Shown here: piece after piece, positions 1 through 8,545 of the stretch
Numbering within the stretch: position 1 is the stretch's first letter
How the letters are laid out: each line of letters starts with the position of its first letter
From: Gammaproteobacteria bacterium
GTDB taxonomy: Bacteria; Pseudomonadota; Gammaproteobacteria; RBG-16-57-12
Length of the DNA stretch: 40,733 bases
NCBI GenBank assembly: GCA_021647245.1
Contig: JAKIVC010000028.1
Coordinates: 1 to 40,733, forward strand
Direction: 5' to 3'
Translations under genes and position numbers: made by a program
The notes under the pieces: model-generated
The model's input: only the letters and a program-made list of their open reading frames with translations
Databases searched by the model: none
Told to the model about the DNA's origin: nothing

Positions 1-1
1 C

Positions 2-70
2 TCATTGGGACGGCATCTGGTACGCGTTATTTTTAAAATGCTCAAAGAAAATAGAGATTATTATCTTTGA
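2..70 (+). pseudogene. 3' end of a CDS running in from the left, possibly an IS110-type transposase tail
   Basis: The second frame is open from the window edge to a TGA at 68-70 and ends RHLVRVIFKMLKENRDYYL. The amphipathic pattern of an Arg-His-Leu-Val helix followed by a short charged tail resembles the C-termini of IS110-family transposases, but only 22 residues are visible. The third frame is also open for about 24 residues, so even the frame is uncertain. Whether the gene is intact upstream cannot be told from this window. Confidence 0.25.
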
Positions 71-338
71 GGTTTAAAAAAACGGGTGAGTTTGCTGGAA
101 ATTTAGAGCGGGATGTTCAAGTCTGTACATAGTGTATTTAGTCGTTTATTGCTTTCTATATGGCTAGACTTTTAAGAATAGGGCAGATTCAACCTCGAAG
201 TGCATCGTTACGCTGGGGCGGAAGGTATCGGCCGTGCAAAGGTCTCTCTCTATAGTGCTTGCATCTGGGGTATTAGTGCAACAAAATGCCGATCTAATGG
301 ACTAAAGTCTGAATCCACTCAACTACCATGAGTCCCCG
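71..338. other. Intergenic region before the RND efflux operon
   Basis: About 270 bases between the possible CDS tail and the membrane fusion protein gene. The region is AT-rich near 80-190. I see no divergent regulator gene, no convincing intrinsic terminator and no -35/-10 pair good enough to call, so the efflux operon's promoter is presumably here but not recognised. Confidence 0.4.
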
Positions 339-1400
339 ATGATCACACGATACGCCTACTTGCCTCTGCTACTGCTGTTTTTTTCTCTGTCATTAAATGC
401 TGCGCCGCAGGGAGGATACGCCTCGCCTGTGGTGGTTGCCGATGCACAACTGCGAATGATGGCACCACAGGTGTGGGTGAATGGTGAGGTAATTAGCCGT
501 TACGACTCGCGTATTGCGATTGAAATGAGCGGGCGACTTTTGTGGGCGGCCGAGGTCGGTACCCATGTTGCCAAAGGCGAATTGTTGGCACAGGTAGAGA
601 CCACTCTGTTACAGCAACAGCTGGATGAGCAGTTGGCGGTGGTCGCAAGGGAAGAGGCCCGCCTCGAATTTCTTGACCAAGAGGTTCAGCGTCTTAACTC
701 GTTGGTTAAACAGCGCAATGTATCACAAAGCAACCTTGATCAGACCCTTGCTGATCGTGCCGTGGTGCGTGGTGATCTGGCGGTGGCCAAATTACGTGTT
801 AACCAAGCGATAGAGCGTCTCGAACGAAGTGAAATTCACGCTCCTTACAGCGGTGTGGTGAGTGAGCAGCTTTTGCAGCTTGGTGAGTGGGCGGATAGTG
901 GTAAGCCTATTTTGCGCCTGGTTAATATTGACAACAGCGAGATTCGTGCGTGGATAACTGCCCAAATGCTCCCTTTTGTTAATAAAGGTGACCGTCTTAC
1001 TGTCGAACTGGCAGGTGAAAAAACAGTGGCCACGGTTCGCTCAGTTGTTCCTGTGGGTATGGCGGTTTCACGGCTCTATGAGTTACGCCTGAAAGCGCCT
1101 GATGGCGAGTGGAATATTGGTCAGGCACTGCGCGTTGCAGTGCCTACGGCAGAGCCGAAATTGCGTCTTAGTGTGCCCAGAGATGCCTTGGTGTTACGTC
1201 GCGATGGCCGTTTTATATACCGACTTGCACAAGATGGTACGGCTGAGCGTATAGAGGTGAGCACCGGTGTTGCTATGGGTGAGTTTATTCAAGTAAGTGG
1301 CACACTGCAAAGTGGTGACCAGGTTATTGTCAATGGAGGAGAGCGACTGCGCCCCGGCCAGTCGGTGAAAGTGATAAACCCTGCGGGAACGGATAAGTGA
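339..1400 (+). CDS. RND efflux periplasmic adaptor (membrane fusion protein, HlyD/AcrA type)
   Basis: 353 residues. An N-terminal signal peptide (about 1-21, Leu/Phe-rich core ending near LNA-AP) exports it to the periplasm. The order is that of the family: first half of a lipoyl-like domain (about 66-90, GRLLWAAEVGTHVAKGE), an alpha-helical hairpin (about 90-160, Gln/Glu/Leu-rich), the second lipoyl half (about 167-200, IHAPYSGVVSEQ), then beta-barrel and membrane-proximal domains (SVPRDALVLRRDGR). It should link the pump encoded next to an outer-membrane channel; no TolC-like gene is in the window. Its stop overlaps the pump start by 4 bp (GTGA), so the two are translationally coupled. The substrate cannot be told from sequence. 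The signal peptide lacks a lipobox Cys, so it is not a lipoprotein. Confidence 0.92.
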   Translation: MITRYAYLPLLLLFFSLSLNAAPQGGYASPVVVADAQLRMMAPQVWVNGEVISRYDSRIAIEMSGRLLWAAEVGTHVAKGELLAQVETTLLQQQLDEQLAVVAREEARLEFLDQEVQRLNSLVKQRNVSQSNLDQTLADRAVVRGDLAVAKLRVNQAIERLERSEIHAPYSGVVSEQLLQLGEWADSGKPILRLVNIDNSEIRAWITAQMLPFVNKGDRLTVELAGEKTVATVRSVVPVGMAVSRLYELRLKAPDGEWNIGQALRVAVPTAEPKLRLSVPRDALVLRRDGRFIYRLAQDGTAERIEVSTGVAMGEFIQVSGTLQSGDQVIVNGGERLRPGQSVKVINPAGTDK

Positions 1401-4400
1401 GTCTGATTCGCGCCGCACTCAGCAATCCGGTGGCCACGTTAGTGGCTGTTTTGCTCGCGCTGCTGTTTGGTTTGCTGAGCTTAAACCGCTTGCCAGTTCA
1501 GCTTACCCCTGAAGTTGAAGTGCCCAAAATCAGCATCACTACCCAGTGGCGCACCGCCTCACCACAAGAGATAGAAGCCAATATTATCGAGCCGCAAGAG
1601 AAGGTGTTGCGCGGTATGCCAGGCATGACTGAGATGCTCTCCAGTGCAGAGCGTGGGCGAGGCAGCGTTACCATCACATTGGCGGTTGGGACAAATCTTG
1701 ACCGAAGTTTGTTGGAGGTCTTAAACCGGCTAAATCGCGTCTCTAGTTACCCGGAAGATGCCAATGAGCCTATTTTGAGCACTGTTGGCGGCAGCAGTCG
1801 CCCCATCGCCTGGTTTATTGTTAAAACCCTGCCGGGTAATGATAAGCCGATTGCTCATTATCAAGGTTATGTTGAAGAGGTGATACAGACACGCTTTGAG
1901 CGGGTCAGCGGAGTTGCGCTCTCTGAGGTGAGGGGAGGGCGCGAGCAGGAGCTGCGCATCACCTTCGACCCTTATAAGGCCGCCAGCCTGGGAATAGAGC
2001 TGCCGGTTGTTGCTGGCATGGCAAGGGGCAATGAAGATGTTACCGCCGGTATAGCTGATGTAGGAAAGCGGCGTTATACCATTCGATTCAGTGGTGCTAT
2101 GTCTCCCACAGAGTTAAGTGAAATGATACTGGAGTGGCGTGATGGTGCGCCGATCCGCCTGCGCGATGTTGCACAGGTTGAGCTGCTTGCAAAAGAGCGT
2201 CAGAGCTTTGTGATCAACAGTGGTGATGATGCCATTGCGGTTAACGCACATCGCGAAGTGGGGGTTAATGTCCTCAACGTGATGCAAGGGCTGCAACAGG
2301 CGGCAGATGAGCTGCGTAACGGTTCATTGAAAAATGCTCAGCTCTCATTAGAGCAGGTCTATGATGAAACGCTCTATATCGACCGCTCCATCCAGATGCT
2401 GGCCAGTAACCTGCTGATTGGGATAATATTAGCAGTGGGGGTGCTCTGGTGGTTCCTGCGCCGTTTTCGTGCCACGATGATGGTGGCGGTTGCCATTCCG
2501 CTCTGTATGACCGTTTCATTTTTTGTTATCGATATTACGGCTCACACGCTCAATGTCATCTCACTGGCGGGTCTCGCTTTCGCGGTAGGGATGGTGTTGG
2601 ATGCCGCAATTGTGGTATTGGAAAATATTGTCCGATTGCGCGAAAAAGGGTTGCCTGTCTATCAAGCCGCCTCTCAAGGGGCGGCGCAGGTAAGTGGTGC
2701 GCTGTTTGCCTCAACCGTTACAACCGTCGCTATTTTTCTACCGATTATTTTTCTCGAAGATGAAGCGGGGCAGCTGTTTGCCGACTTGGCGCTGACCATT
2801 GCCGCTGCGGTTTCAGTTTCGCTACTGGTTGCGTTAACGGTGATTCCAGCCTCGGCCCACCAATGGTTTAAAACACTCGATATGAAAGATCGGCACAGCC
2901 ACTGGTGGGATAACACCACGGCTTTTATTATGCGTATAACGGATAGTAAAAAGCGCCGCACCACCTGGATCATTGCACTCATATCGATCCCGTTACTGGT
3001 TAGCTTCTGGCTAAAACCGGATGCGGATTATCTGCCTGAGGGGAATCGGAATCTGGTATTTGCGTTTATTATGCCGCCACCGGGCAGTAATATCGATTTT
3101 ATAAAAACAGAGATGGGCGACGTGATTGCCGAACGCATGGCACCCTACCTATCTGGCGATAAACAGCCACAAGTGAGCGACTATTTCTTTGTCGCTTATC
3201 CATCCGGAGCTTTTATGGGGGCACGTACCGTTGATGAAAATCAGGTGGATGCGCTGGTGCCGGTATTAAATGGCGCTATTCAGGGCTTCCCCGACACCCT
3301 GGCCTTTGCCAAACGAACGTCACTGTTTGGGGGCTTTGGTGCGGGTAATACCATTGACCTCAATATTCAAGGCCGCGATATAGACGCGCTGCTAAATGCA
3401 GCGGGTGCCGGTTATGGCTTGGTGCAGAAAGCGCTGCCAGGGGCGCGTATCCGCCCCTTACCTGGCTTAGCGCTGGCAGAGCCGGAGCTACTGCTGACAC
3501 CGGATGAACAGCGCCTTGCAGAGGCGGGGTGGGACCGTAATACCATGGCCCAGGTACTGATGGCCATGGGGAGTGGCCTCTATGTGGGCGACTATTTTGA
3601 TGGCGAGCAGCGCCTCGACATCATGTTGCGCGCTACACCGTGGCAAAAACCCGAAGAGATGATGGCGATGCCGGTGATGACCGCAGAGGGTGGTGTACTG
3701 CCGCTGAGTGAGTTGTTATCGCTTGAGCGCACGGCCGGGCCAGACAAAATTCGCCGCTTGGATCGGCGGCGCACCGTGACACTGCAAATTACCCCACCCG
3801 AAGGGGTCTCTCTGGAGCATGCCGTGACCATACTCAAGGAGCAGGTCGAACCCGAGTTACGCATGTTACTGCCCGAGGATGGTGAAATTCGTTATGGCGG
3901 CAGTGCTGATAAACTCGATATAGCACTGGCCAACATGGCGGCAACCTTTGCACTGGCAGTGATTATTCTCTACCTCCTGATATCGGCACTGTTTCGCTCT
4001 TTCAAAGATAGCCTGCTGGTGTTAATGGCACTGCCGCTGGCCACCGTGGGTGGGATTGCGGCACTCAACCTGATGCCACTTTTTGGGGTGCTACAACCGA
4101 TGGATCTTTTGACCATGATCGGCTTTATCATCCTGCTTGGTTTGGTGGTGAATAATGCCATCTTACTGGTTCATCAGACCCGCGTAGCAGAGCGGGAGGG
4201 CACTGCTCGGCGTGATGCAGTGGAGCAAGCTGTTCGTATGCGCCTGCGTCCCATTCTTATGAGCACACTCACCAGTATTTTTGGTATGTTGCCGCTGCTG
4301 TTGATGCCGGGAGCGGGCACCGAGTTGTATCGTGGCATGGCAGCGGTGATTGTTGGTGGTATGCTGGTCAGCACCTTTTTCACCCTGATTTTGCTACCCA

Positions 4401-4444
4401 GCTTATTACGCTTGGGTGAGGCGAAGCGAGCTCAGCAGCTTTGA
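1397..4444 (+). CDS. RND efflux pump inner-membrane permease (AcrB/AcrD/AcrF superfamily)
   Basis: 1015 residues, the usual RND length, with the family's duplicated layout: TM1 near 10-28, a large periplasmic loop, TM2-6 (about 330-480), TM7 near 520, a second loop, and TM8-12 (about 850-1005). It is a proton-driven tripartite efflux pump partner of the upstream adaptor. GTG is the start, overlapping the adaptor stop. The proton relay differs from AcrB: in TM4 the motif reads GMVLDAAIVVLEN, so AcrB Asp407 is kept (D402) but Asp408 is Ala (A403), and the TM10 Lys940 position is Asn (N919 in VVNNAILLV). Similar replacements occur in other RND branches, so it need not be inactive. Substrate unknown. 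Confidence 0.93.
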   Translation: MSLIRAALSNPVATLVAVLLALLFGLLSLNRLPVQLTPEVEVPKISITTQWRTASPQEIEANIIEPQEKVLRGMPGMTEMLSSAERGRGSVTITLAVGTNLDRSLLEVLNRLNRVSSYPEDANEPILSTVGGSSRPIAWFIVKTLPGNDKPIAHYQGYVEEVIQTRFERVSGVALSEVRGGREQELRITFDPYKAASLGIELPVVAGMARGNEDVTAGIADVGKRRYTIRFSGAMSPTELSEMILEWRDGAPIRLRDVAQVELLAKERQSFVINSGDDAIAVNAHREVGVNVLNVMQGLQQAADELRNGSLKNAQLSLEQVYDETLYIDRSIQMLASNLLIGIILAVGVLWWFLRRFRATMMVAVAIPLCMTVSFFVIDITAHTLNVISLAGLAFAVGMVLDAAIVVLENIVRLREKGLPVYQAASQGAAQVSGALFASTVTTVAIFLPIIFLEDEAGQLFADLALTIAAAVSVSLLVALTVIPASAHQWFKTLDMKDRHSHWWDNTTAFIMRITDSKKRRTTWIIALISIPLLVSFWLKPDADYLPEGNRNLVFAFIMPPPGSNIDFIKTEMGDVIAERMAPYLSGDKQPQVSDYFFVAYPSGAFMGARTVDENQVDALVPVLNGAIQGFPDTLAFAKRTSLFGGFGAGNTIDLNIQGRDIDALLNAAGAGYGLVQKALPGARIRPLPGLALAEPELLLTPDEQRLAEAGWDRNTMAQVLMAMGSGLYVGDYFDGEQRLDIMLRATPWQKPEEMMAMPVMTAEGGVLPLSELLSLERTAGPDKIRRLDRRRTVTLQITPPEGVSLEHAVTILKEQVEPELRMLLPEDGEIRYGGSADKLDIALANMAATFALAVIILYLLISALFRSFKDSLLVLMALPLATVGGIAALNLMPLFGVLQPMDLLTMIGFIILLGLVVNNAILLVHQTRVAEREGTARRDAVEQAVRMRLRPILMSTLTSIFGMLPLLLMPGAGTELYRGMAAVIVGGMLVSTFFTLILLPSLLRLGEAKRAQQL

Positions 4445-4448
4445 TGGA

Positions 4449-5183
4449 ATGGGTATGTATATAATTCGCAGTAATTACAGTAACAACGCCATCGCCTTAG
4501 TGCAGTGGGCACACCAGCAAGGGCTACAAGATGTGGTGGTTTGTTATGTGGATACCGGCTGGGCAGCCGAAGGGTGGCTTGATTATGTGGCGCAGTGTGA
4601 GCGCTATGTCGAAGAGCTTGGCTTTAGGGTTAAACACCTTAAATCACGGCTCCCTTTTGATGAGCTGATGAGTGTTAAAAATGGATTTCCAACAGCACGT
4701 TTTCAGTGGTGCAGCCTGCACCTCAAAGGGATTCCGTTACTACAGTGGCTGGAAGAGGAAGACCCCGAAGAGCAAGCCACTATCCTGATTGGCAAGCGCC
4801 GTACAGAACATGAAAATGTACCTGAATTCATCGACTGCTGCGAATTTCATGGAGAGCGTAAAGTCTGGCACCCACTGCTTAACCACTCAGATAGTGAGCG
4901 TAACGCATTAATTGCACAGACCGGTTTTGAACCACTCTCCACACTGAGCGGAGAGTGCTCCCCCTGCATCAACAGCCGCGTGCCGGATCTATCAAACCTC
5001 TCTAAAAGTGACATAGCCAAAGTCGAAGAGCTGGAAGAAGATCTCGACGCCCTTCTGTTCAACCCAGAACAGTGTGCGGGCAACAGGGGTATTGTCAATG
5101 TAGTCTCTTGGGCAAAACAGGCGGATAAAGCGGCGCTTGATGCTAAATTTGGGTGCAGTTTTTCATTTGGGTGTGGTGTTTAA
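4449..5183 (+). CDS. PAPS-reductase / adenine nucleotide alpha-hydrolase family protein
   Basis: About 244 residues of the PP-loop (COG0175-type) fold. The region from residue 3 (MYIIRSNYSNNAIALVQWA) takes the place of the usual SGGKDS loop; later family signatures are kept: GKRRTEHENVPEF in the position of the G-R-x-x-ES motif, WHPL, and GECSPCINS near the C-terminus. Several other Cys (CC, FGCSFSFGCGV tail) could bind metal or do redox chemistry. A GTG at 4416 would extend it into the pump gene; ATG 4449 or 4455 start just before the conserved strand, and 4455 has a GGA 6-8 bases upstream. The gap to the RND pump is only a few bases, so co-transcription is likely. Function is not assigned: it is probably not a true CysH, whose loop and catalytic tail differ. 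Confidence 0.75.
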   Translation: MGMYIIRSNYSNNAIALVQWAHQQGLQDVVVCYVDTGWAAEGWLDYVAQCERYVEELGFRVKHLKSRLPFDELMSVKNGFPTARFQWCSLHLKGIPLLQWLEEEDPEEQATILIGKRRTEHENVPEFIDCCEFHGERKVWHPLLNHSDSERNALIAQTGFEPLSTLSGECSPCINSRVPDLSNLSKSDIAKVEELEEDLDALLFNPEQCAGNRGIVNVVSWAKQADKAALDAKFGCSFSFGCGV

Positions 5184-5217
5184 GGCGGCCTTGATTAAGT
5201 CGGGCTGCAAACGGCTT

Positions 5218-5445
5218 CTAGTAGTGGGGCGGGGGACTCTCTTCGCTCTGCGCTGCGATATTGGATGATGCTAGGTTTTTTAGCATGTGACGTAAAGTCT
5301 GAGTTTCACGCAACAGTGCGCTGATGGTCTGTGACTGTTCGGCAACAATATCATTGAGTTCATGTAGTAGGTCGTCTTGGAATGCCTGCTTGGTTTCTAA
5401 CTCAATAATGCGGGCCTCTACCTCTAATGCACTCTCTTGGACCAT
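5218..5445 (-). CDS. slyX: SlyX family protein
   Basis: 75 residues, the normal length for SlyX: an acidic/hydrophobic heptad coiled coil (about 5-55, with IIELETKQAFQDDLLHELN) and the characteristic Pro-Pro-His-Tyr end (ESPPPHY). Its biochemical role is unknown in the family. Its ATG overlaps the rlmKL stop by one base (TAATG read on the minus strand), so it is the second gene of that transcript. It converges with the PAPS-reductase-family gene 34 bases away, with no clear terminator in the gap. Confidence 0.9.
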   Translation of the reverse strand: MVQESALEVEARIIELETKQAFQDDLLHELNDIVAEQSQTISALLRETQTLRHMLKNLASSNIAAQSEESPPPHY

Positions 5446-7595
5446 TATTCTTCCCCCTTGCGCGTTATGCGCCAGCAGTTATGAATTTTTTGGTTGCGTT
5501 TGAAGTCCTCAGGAATGGTTTGTGCGCTCATGTCGATAATCTCCAGTGCGGGGAGTGCGTCATGGTCCATTTTGAACTTTCGATTGTTGTTTGAGAATAT
5601 CAGGGTGCCGCCATCACTCAATAGTTGACTTACTTCATCGATCAGTGCCACGTGGTCGCGTAGTACATCGAAGGTCTGCTCCATGCGTTTCGAGTTGGAA
5701 AATGAGGGGGGATCGAGGAATATTAGATCATATTGGCCGCCCTGCTTGAACTCTTGCTTGATCCACTCAAGGCAGTCTGCTTTGAGCAGATTGTGCTCTG
5801 CTCCTGTGAAGCCATTCAGTTCCATATTGCGTTGTGCCCATGCGATGTAGGTGTTAGACATGTCAATGGTGCGTGTTTCGCTGGCTCCGCCCGCTGCGGC
5901 ATACAGGGTGGCGACACCGGTATAGGCAAACAAGTTAAGAAAACGCTTTCCTCTGCTCATCTCACCGATCATGCGGCGGGTGAGTCGGTGGTCTAGAAAA
6001 AGCCCGCTATCCAGGTAGTCGCTCAGGTTGACCAGGCATTTAATCGGCCCTTCGGTGACCGTATGGAACTGCTCTTTTTGGTCATAGCGTTCATATTGGC
6101 TACTCCCTTTCTGTTTGCGGCGCTGCTTGAGAAAGAGCTGAGAATTGCTGATGTCGAGAACCTCTTTAATACTGTGCAGTGCATCTCGCAGGCGTTGTGC
6201 AGCTTTGGCCGGATCGATGGAGGCGGGTGCCTGATACTCCTGAACATTGACCCAGAGTCTATCGCCCTGGTAGAGGTCGATGGCCAGTGCGTACTCAGGC
6301 AGGTCGGCATCGTAGAGCCGGTAGCAGCTAATCTCTTCACGGCGAAGCCAGTTGGCCAAGCGGCGGCGGTTTTTATTTAATCGATTGGCCAACATCGGTG
6401 CGCCTTCACTTTTACCGTCCAACGCTTTACTCAGCTCGCTCTTTCTTGCGCCATAGCAGAGCAAAACACACTGCAAGGTGCCGTTAAACAGCGTCTCTTT
6501 TGTCTCGGGGTAGAGCCCGGTATAGCTGGCCATTTTGGGCAGGCCGGTAAAGATGGCGCTGCGCCAGTCAGAGAAAGCTTTGTTGAGTGTGCTGCCCAGC
6601 TGGCGATAGAGCTGGGAAAGGTCTTTATTACCACCCAGCCGTTCGCCATAAGGGGGGTTGGTGACGACCAGGCCAGGTGGGAGGTCTGCGGGCACTGCTT
6701 GGGTGATGTCTGCTCCAGTGACGTTGATCTGCTGCTGTAGCCCGGCACGCTCAATATTAGCTCGTGCAATACTGATCATTTTTCCATCAATATCGAAGCC
6801 TTGAATGGCGGGCAGTGTGGCAAGGCCCAGCTCACGGCGTTGCTCCGCCTCTGCAAGTAGTGAGGCCCACAGGATCGGGTCGTGCTGTTTCCAGAATGTG
6901 AAGCCAAAGTGGCTGCGTAGCAAGCCGGGTGCAATATCAGCAGCCATCATGGCGCCCTCTATTAAGAGTGTGGCGGAACCGCACATCGGGTCAACCAGTG
7001 AGCCACCTTCTGCTGCAATGGCGGGCCAACCGGCCAGCAGTAGGATGGCTGCCGCCAAGTTCTCCTTGAGGGGTGCGCCGCCACCTTCTAATCGGTAACC
7101 ACGACGATGTAAGCTGTCACCGGAGAGGTCGATACTGAGGCGACAGATATTTTTTGCCAGATAACAGTTGATGCGTAGGTCGGGGTATTCGGTATCGACT
7201 GAGGGGCGTAAGTCATACTTGTCGCGGAATTGATCGACCACGGCATCTTTTACTTTGAGTGCCGCATAGTGGCTATGGTTGATCTTGGAGCGGCTAATGT
7301 TGAAGTCGACTGCCAGGGTGCCTTCGGGTGACATCTGCTTAGACCAGTCGGTTCGCTGTATCCCCTCGTAGAGTGCTTCGGGTGTTTTGGCTTCGAAGCT
7401 GGGGAGCGAGAGCAGAACACGGTTGGCAACGCGAGACCAGAGGCAGAGTTTGTATGCGGTCTCGAGGGTGCCTGTGAATTCAACACCTGCCCGCACCGGA
7501 TTCATATGAAAGCCACCAAGCTGCTTGATCTCATCGGCGAGCAGTTGCTCCATCCCTTTGGGTGTGGATGCAAACAGTTTCAGTGCTTCTGGCAT
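5445..7595 (-). CDS. rlmL: Bifunctional 23S rRNA methyltransferase RlmKL (m2G2445 / m7G2069)
   Basis: 716 residues from ATG 7595, where the family's N-terminus begins (MPEALKLFASTPKGMEQLL); the frame stays open 16 codons further but without homologous sequence. Domains in order: THUMP RNA-binding region (about 40-155), the RlmL methyltransferase with DPMCGSATLLIEGA and the NPPYGERLGG catalytic motif, then the RlmK methyltransferase with LNLFAYTGVATLYAAAGGA and LDPPSFSNS. It modifies two guanines in domain V of 23S rRNA, near the peptidyl transferase centre. It is the first gene of a two-gene transcript with slyX. A copy of a 19-bp repeat (7648-7666) lies just upstream of the start. Confidence 0.95.
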   Translation of the reverse strand: MPEALKLFASTPKGMEQLLADEIKQLGGFHMNPVRAGVEFTGTLETAYKLCLWSRVANRVLLSLPSFEAKTPEALYEGIQRTDWSKQMSPEGTLAVDFNISRSKINHSHYAALKVKDAVVDQFRDKYDLRPSVDTEYPDLRINCYLAKNICRLSIDLSGDSLHRRGYRLEGGGAPLKENLAAAILLLAGWPAIAAEGGSLVDPMCGSATLLIEGAMMAADIAPGLLRSHFGFTFWKQHDPILWASLLAEAEQRRELGLATLPAIQGFDIDGKMISIARANIERAGLQQQINVTGADITQAVPADLPPGLVVTNPPYGERLGGNKDLSQLYRQLGSTLNKAFSDWRSAIFTGLPKMASYTGLYPETKETLFNGTLQCVLLCYGARKSELSKALDGKSEGAPMLANRLNKNRRRLANWLRREEISCYRLYDADLPEYALAIDLYQGDRLWVNVQEYQAPASIDPAKAAQRLRDALHSIKEVLDISNSQLFLKQRRKQKGSSQYERYDQKEQFHTVTEGPIKCLVNLSDYLDSGLFLDHRLTRRMIGEMSRGKRFLNLFAYTGVATLYAAAGGASETRTIDMSNTYIAWAQRNMELNGFTGAEHNLLKADCLEWIKQEFKQGGQYDLIFLDPPSFSNSKRMEQTFDVLRDHVALIDEVSQLLSDGGTLIFSNNNRKFKMDHDALPALEIIDMSAQTIPEDFKRNQKIHNCWRITRKGEE

Positions 7596-7647
7596 AGTGG
7601 TTGTCCGGTCAAAAGGGAGGATTTTAACATGCAAACATTCCACCTAC

Positions 7648-7666
7648 AGCCCTAATCCTCGGATAG
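7648..7666 (+). repeat. Copy of a 19-bp dispersed motif (ARCCCTMAYYCYCGGATAG)
   Basis: AGCCCTAATCCTCGGATAG, 17 of 19 bases identical to the copy at 12754-12772 and related to the inverted copy at 12790-12808. It sits about 53 bases upstream of the rlmKL start. No inverted partner is seen beside this copy. Confidence 0.5.
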
Positions 7667-7695
7667 AAGTGTAAGATGTTGGTTTCACAGTGAAA

Positions 7696-7741
7696 TAAAA
7701 AATATAAGCCGCACCCGTTGGCACGGCTATTTTTTGTTTTT
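7696..7741. terminator. Hairpin with T-runs on both sides (possible bidirectional terminator)
   Basis: AGCCG (7707-7711) pairs with CGGCT (7724-7728), with an inner CC/GG pairing around CGTT. On the plus strand it is followed by ATTTTTTGTTTTT; on the minus strand by TATATTTTTTATTTC. It lies between the divergent rlmKL start and the tRNA promoter, where it would insulate the tRNA operon from upstream reads. Confidence 0.6.
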
Positions 7742-7891
7742 CTGTGGGATCAAGCGCTTAAGCTTAATGCGCAGTGTGATTTGGTAATGTCCTGTTTTGT
7801 TCGCAAGGGGTGAAATTAGCGTGCTCCATCGTACTTTTATCGGAACAACGGTATCAATTCTGCCAACTATTTTTATGGTTCTTTATAACGG

Positions 7892-7919
7892 TTGACAACA
7901 ATAATCCCGGCTATATAAT
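7892..7919 (+). promoter_or_regulatory. Consensus sigma70 promoter of the tRNA operon
   Basis: TTGACA at 7892-7897, a 16-bp spacer and TATAAT at 7914-7919: both hexamers match consensus exactly. The tRNA-Gly starts 15 bases after the -10, as expected for a stable-RNA operon with a short leader. The spacer is one base under the optimum. I do not see a clear GC-rich discriminator. Confidence 0.88.
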
Positions 7920-7933
7920 ACGCAGCAAATCAG

Positions 7934-8009
<76 letters not shown>

Positions 8010-8073
8010 TTTTTTATCTTTAAGTCACCACGATAGTATTACGGACTTAAAGCACTACTTAAATATATTATAC

Positions 8074-8147
8074 GGCTGGGTAGCAAAGTGGTTATGCTGC
8101 GGATTGCAAATCCGCCGACGGCGGTTCGATTCCGCCCTCAGCCTCCA
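8074..8147 (+). tRNA. tRNA-Cys (anticodon GCA)
   Basis: 74 nt including encoded CCA. Acceptor stem GGCTGGG/CTCAGCC (with one G-T type pair), anticodon loop with TTGCAAA (GCA at 8106-8108) closed by CGGA/TCCG, T-arm GGCGG-TTCGATT-CCGCC. Second member of the tRNA operon, 64 bases after tRNA-Gly. Confidence 0.96.
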
Positions 8148-8190
8148 TTTTATCTCCTTTATGGATGATCTTACTGATCAATACCCCTCT

Positions 8191-8277
8191 GCCCGGGTGG
8201 CGAAATTGGTAGACGCAAGGGACTTAAAATCCCTCGGTGGCAACACCGTGCCGGTTCGATTCCGGCCCCGGGCACCA
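8191..8277 (+). tRNA. tRNA-Leu (anticodon TAA)
   Basis: 87 nt including CCA, with the long variable arm of class II tRNAs (TCGGTGGCAACACCGT). Acceptor stem GCCCGGG/CCCGGGC, anticodon stem AGGGA/TCCCT with loop CTTAAAA (TAA at 8225-8227), T-arm CCGG-TTCGATT-CCGG. Third member of the trio. Confidence 0.97.
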
Positions 8278-8341
8278 CTTTTCAGTTACTTTAAAGTCGG
8301 TTGATTTCACTTAAGCCGTTCAAAGTGATGAGTTGCGACCC

Positions 8342-8363
8342 TCTGTTATTATTCAATAACAGA
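8342..8363 (+). other. Perfect 9-bp hairpin between the tRNA operon and rluD
   Basis: TCTGTTATT (8342-8350), loop ATTC, AATAACAGA (8355-8363). No T-run follows, so it is not a standard intrinsic terminator. It may mark the 3' end or processing site of the tRNA transcript or lie in the rluD leader. The rest of 8278-8545 holds nothing else I can name. Confidence 0.4.
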
Positions 8364-8545
8364 TCTCTCGATAATCTTCTCCACAATCTCCGGGATCAAT
8401 GCAAGGCGATCTGTAAGGGTGTATTATTGCATCTTCCGGTCACTGCCTCGCCTCTCTACGCGCCGTATTGCCCTTCACTGAGGCTGTTGAAGGTGCGTTT
8501 TTCTCTGTCTGGATTTGCAAGCAGATTATTCACAGGATTTATTTG

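Noticed and set aside
205-218. A 14-base sequence (TCGTTACGCTGGGG) shared by the left edge and the region at 40528-40541 near the right-end IS.
   Set aside because: A 14-mer match is expected by chance in a 40-kb window, and the flanks do not match, so it is not a pair of insertion boundaries.
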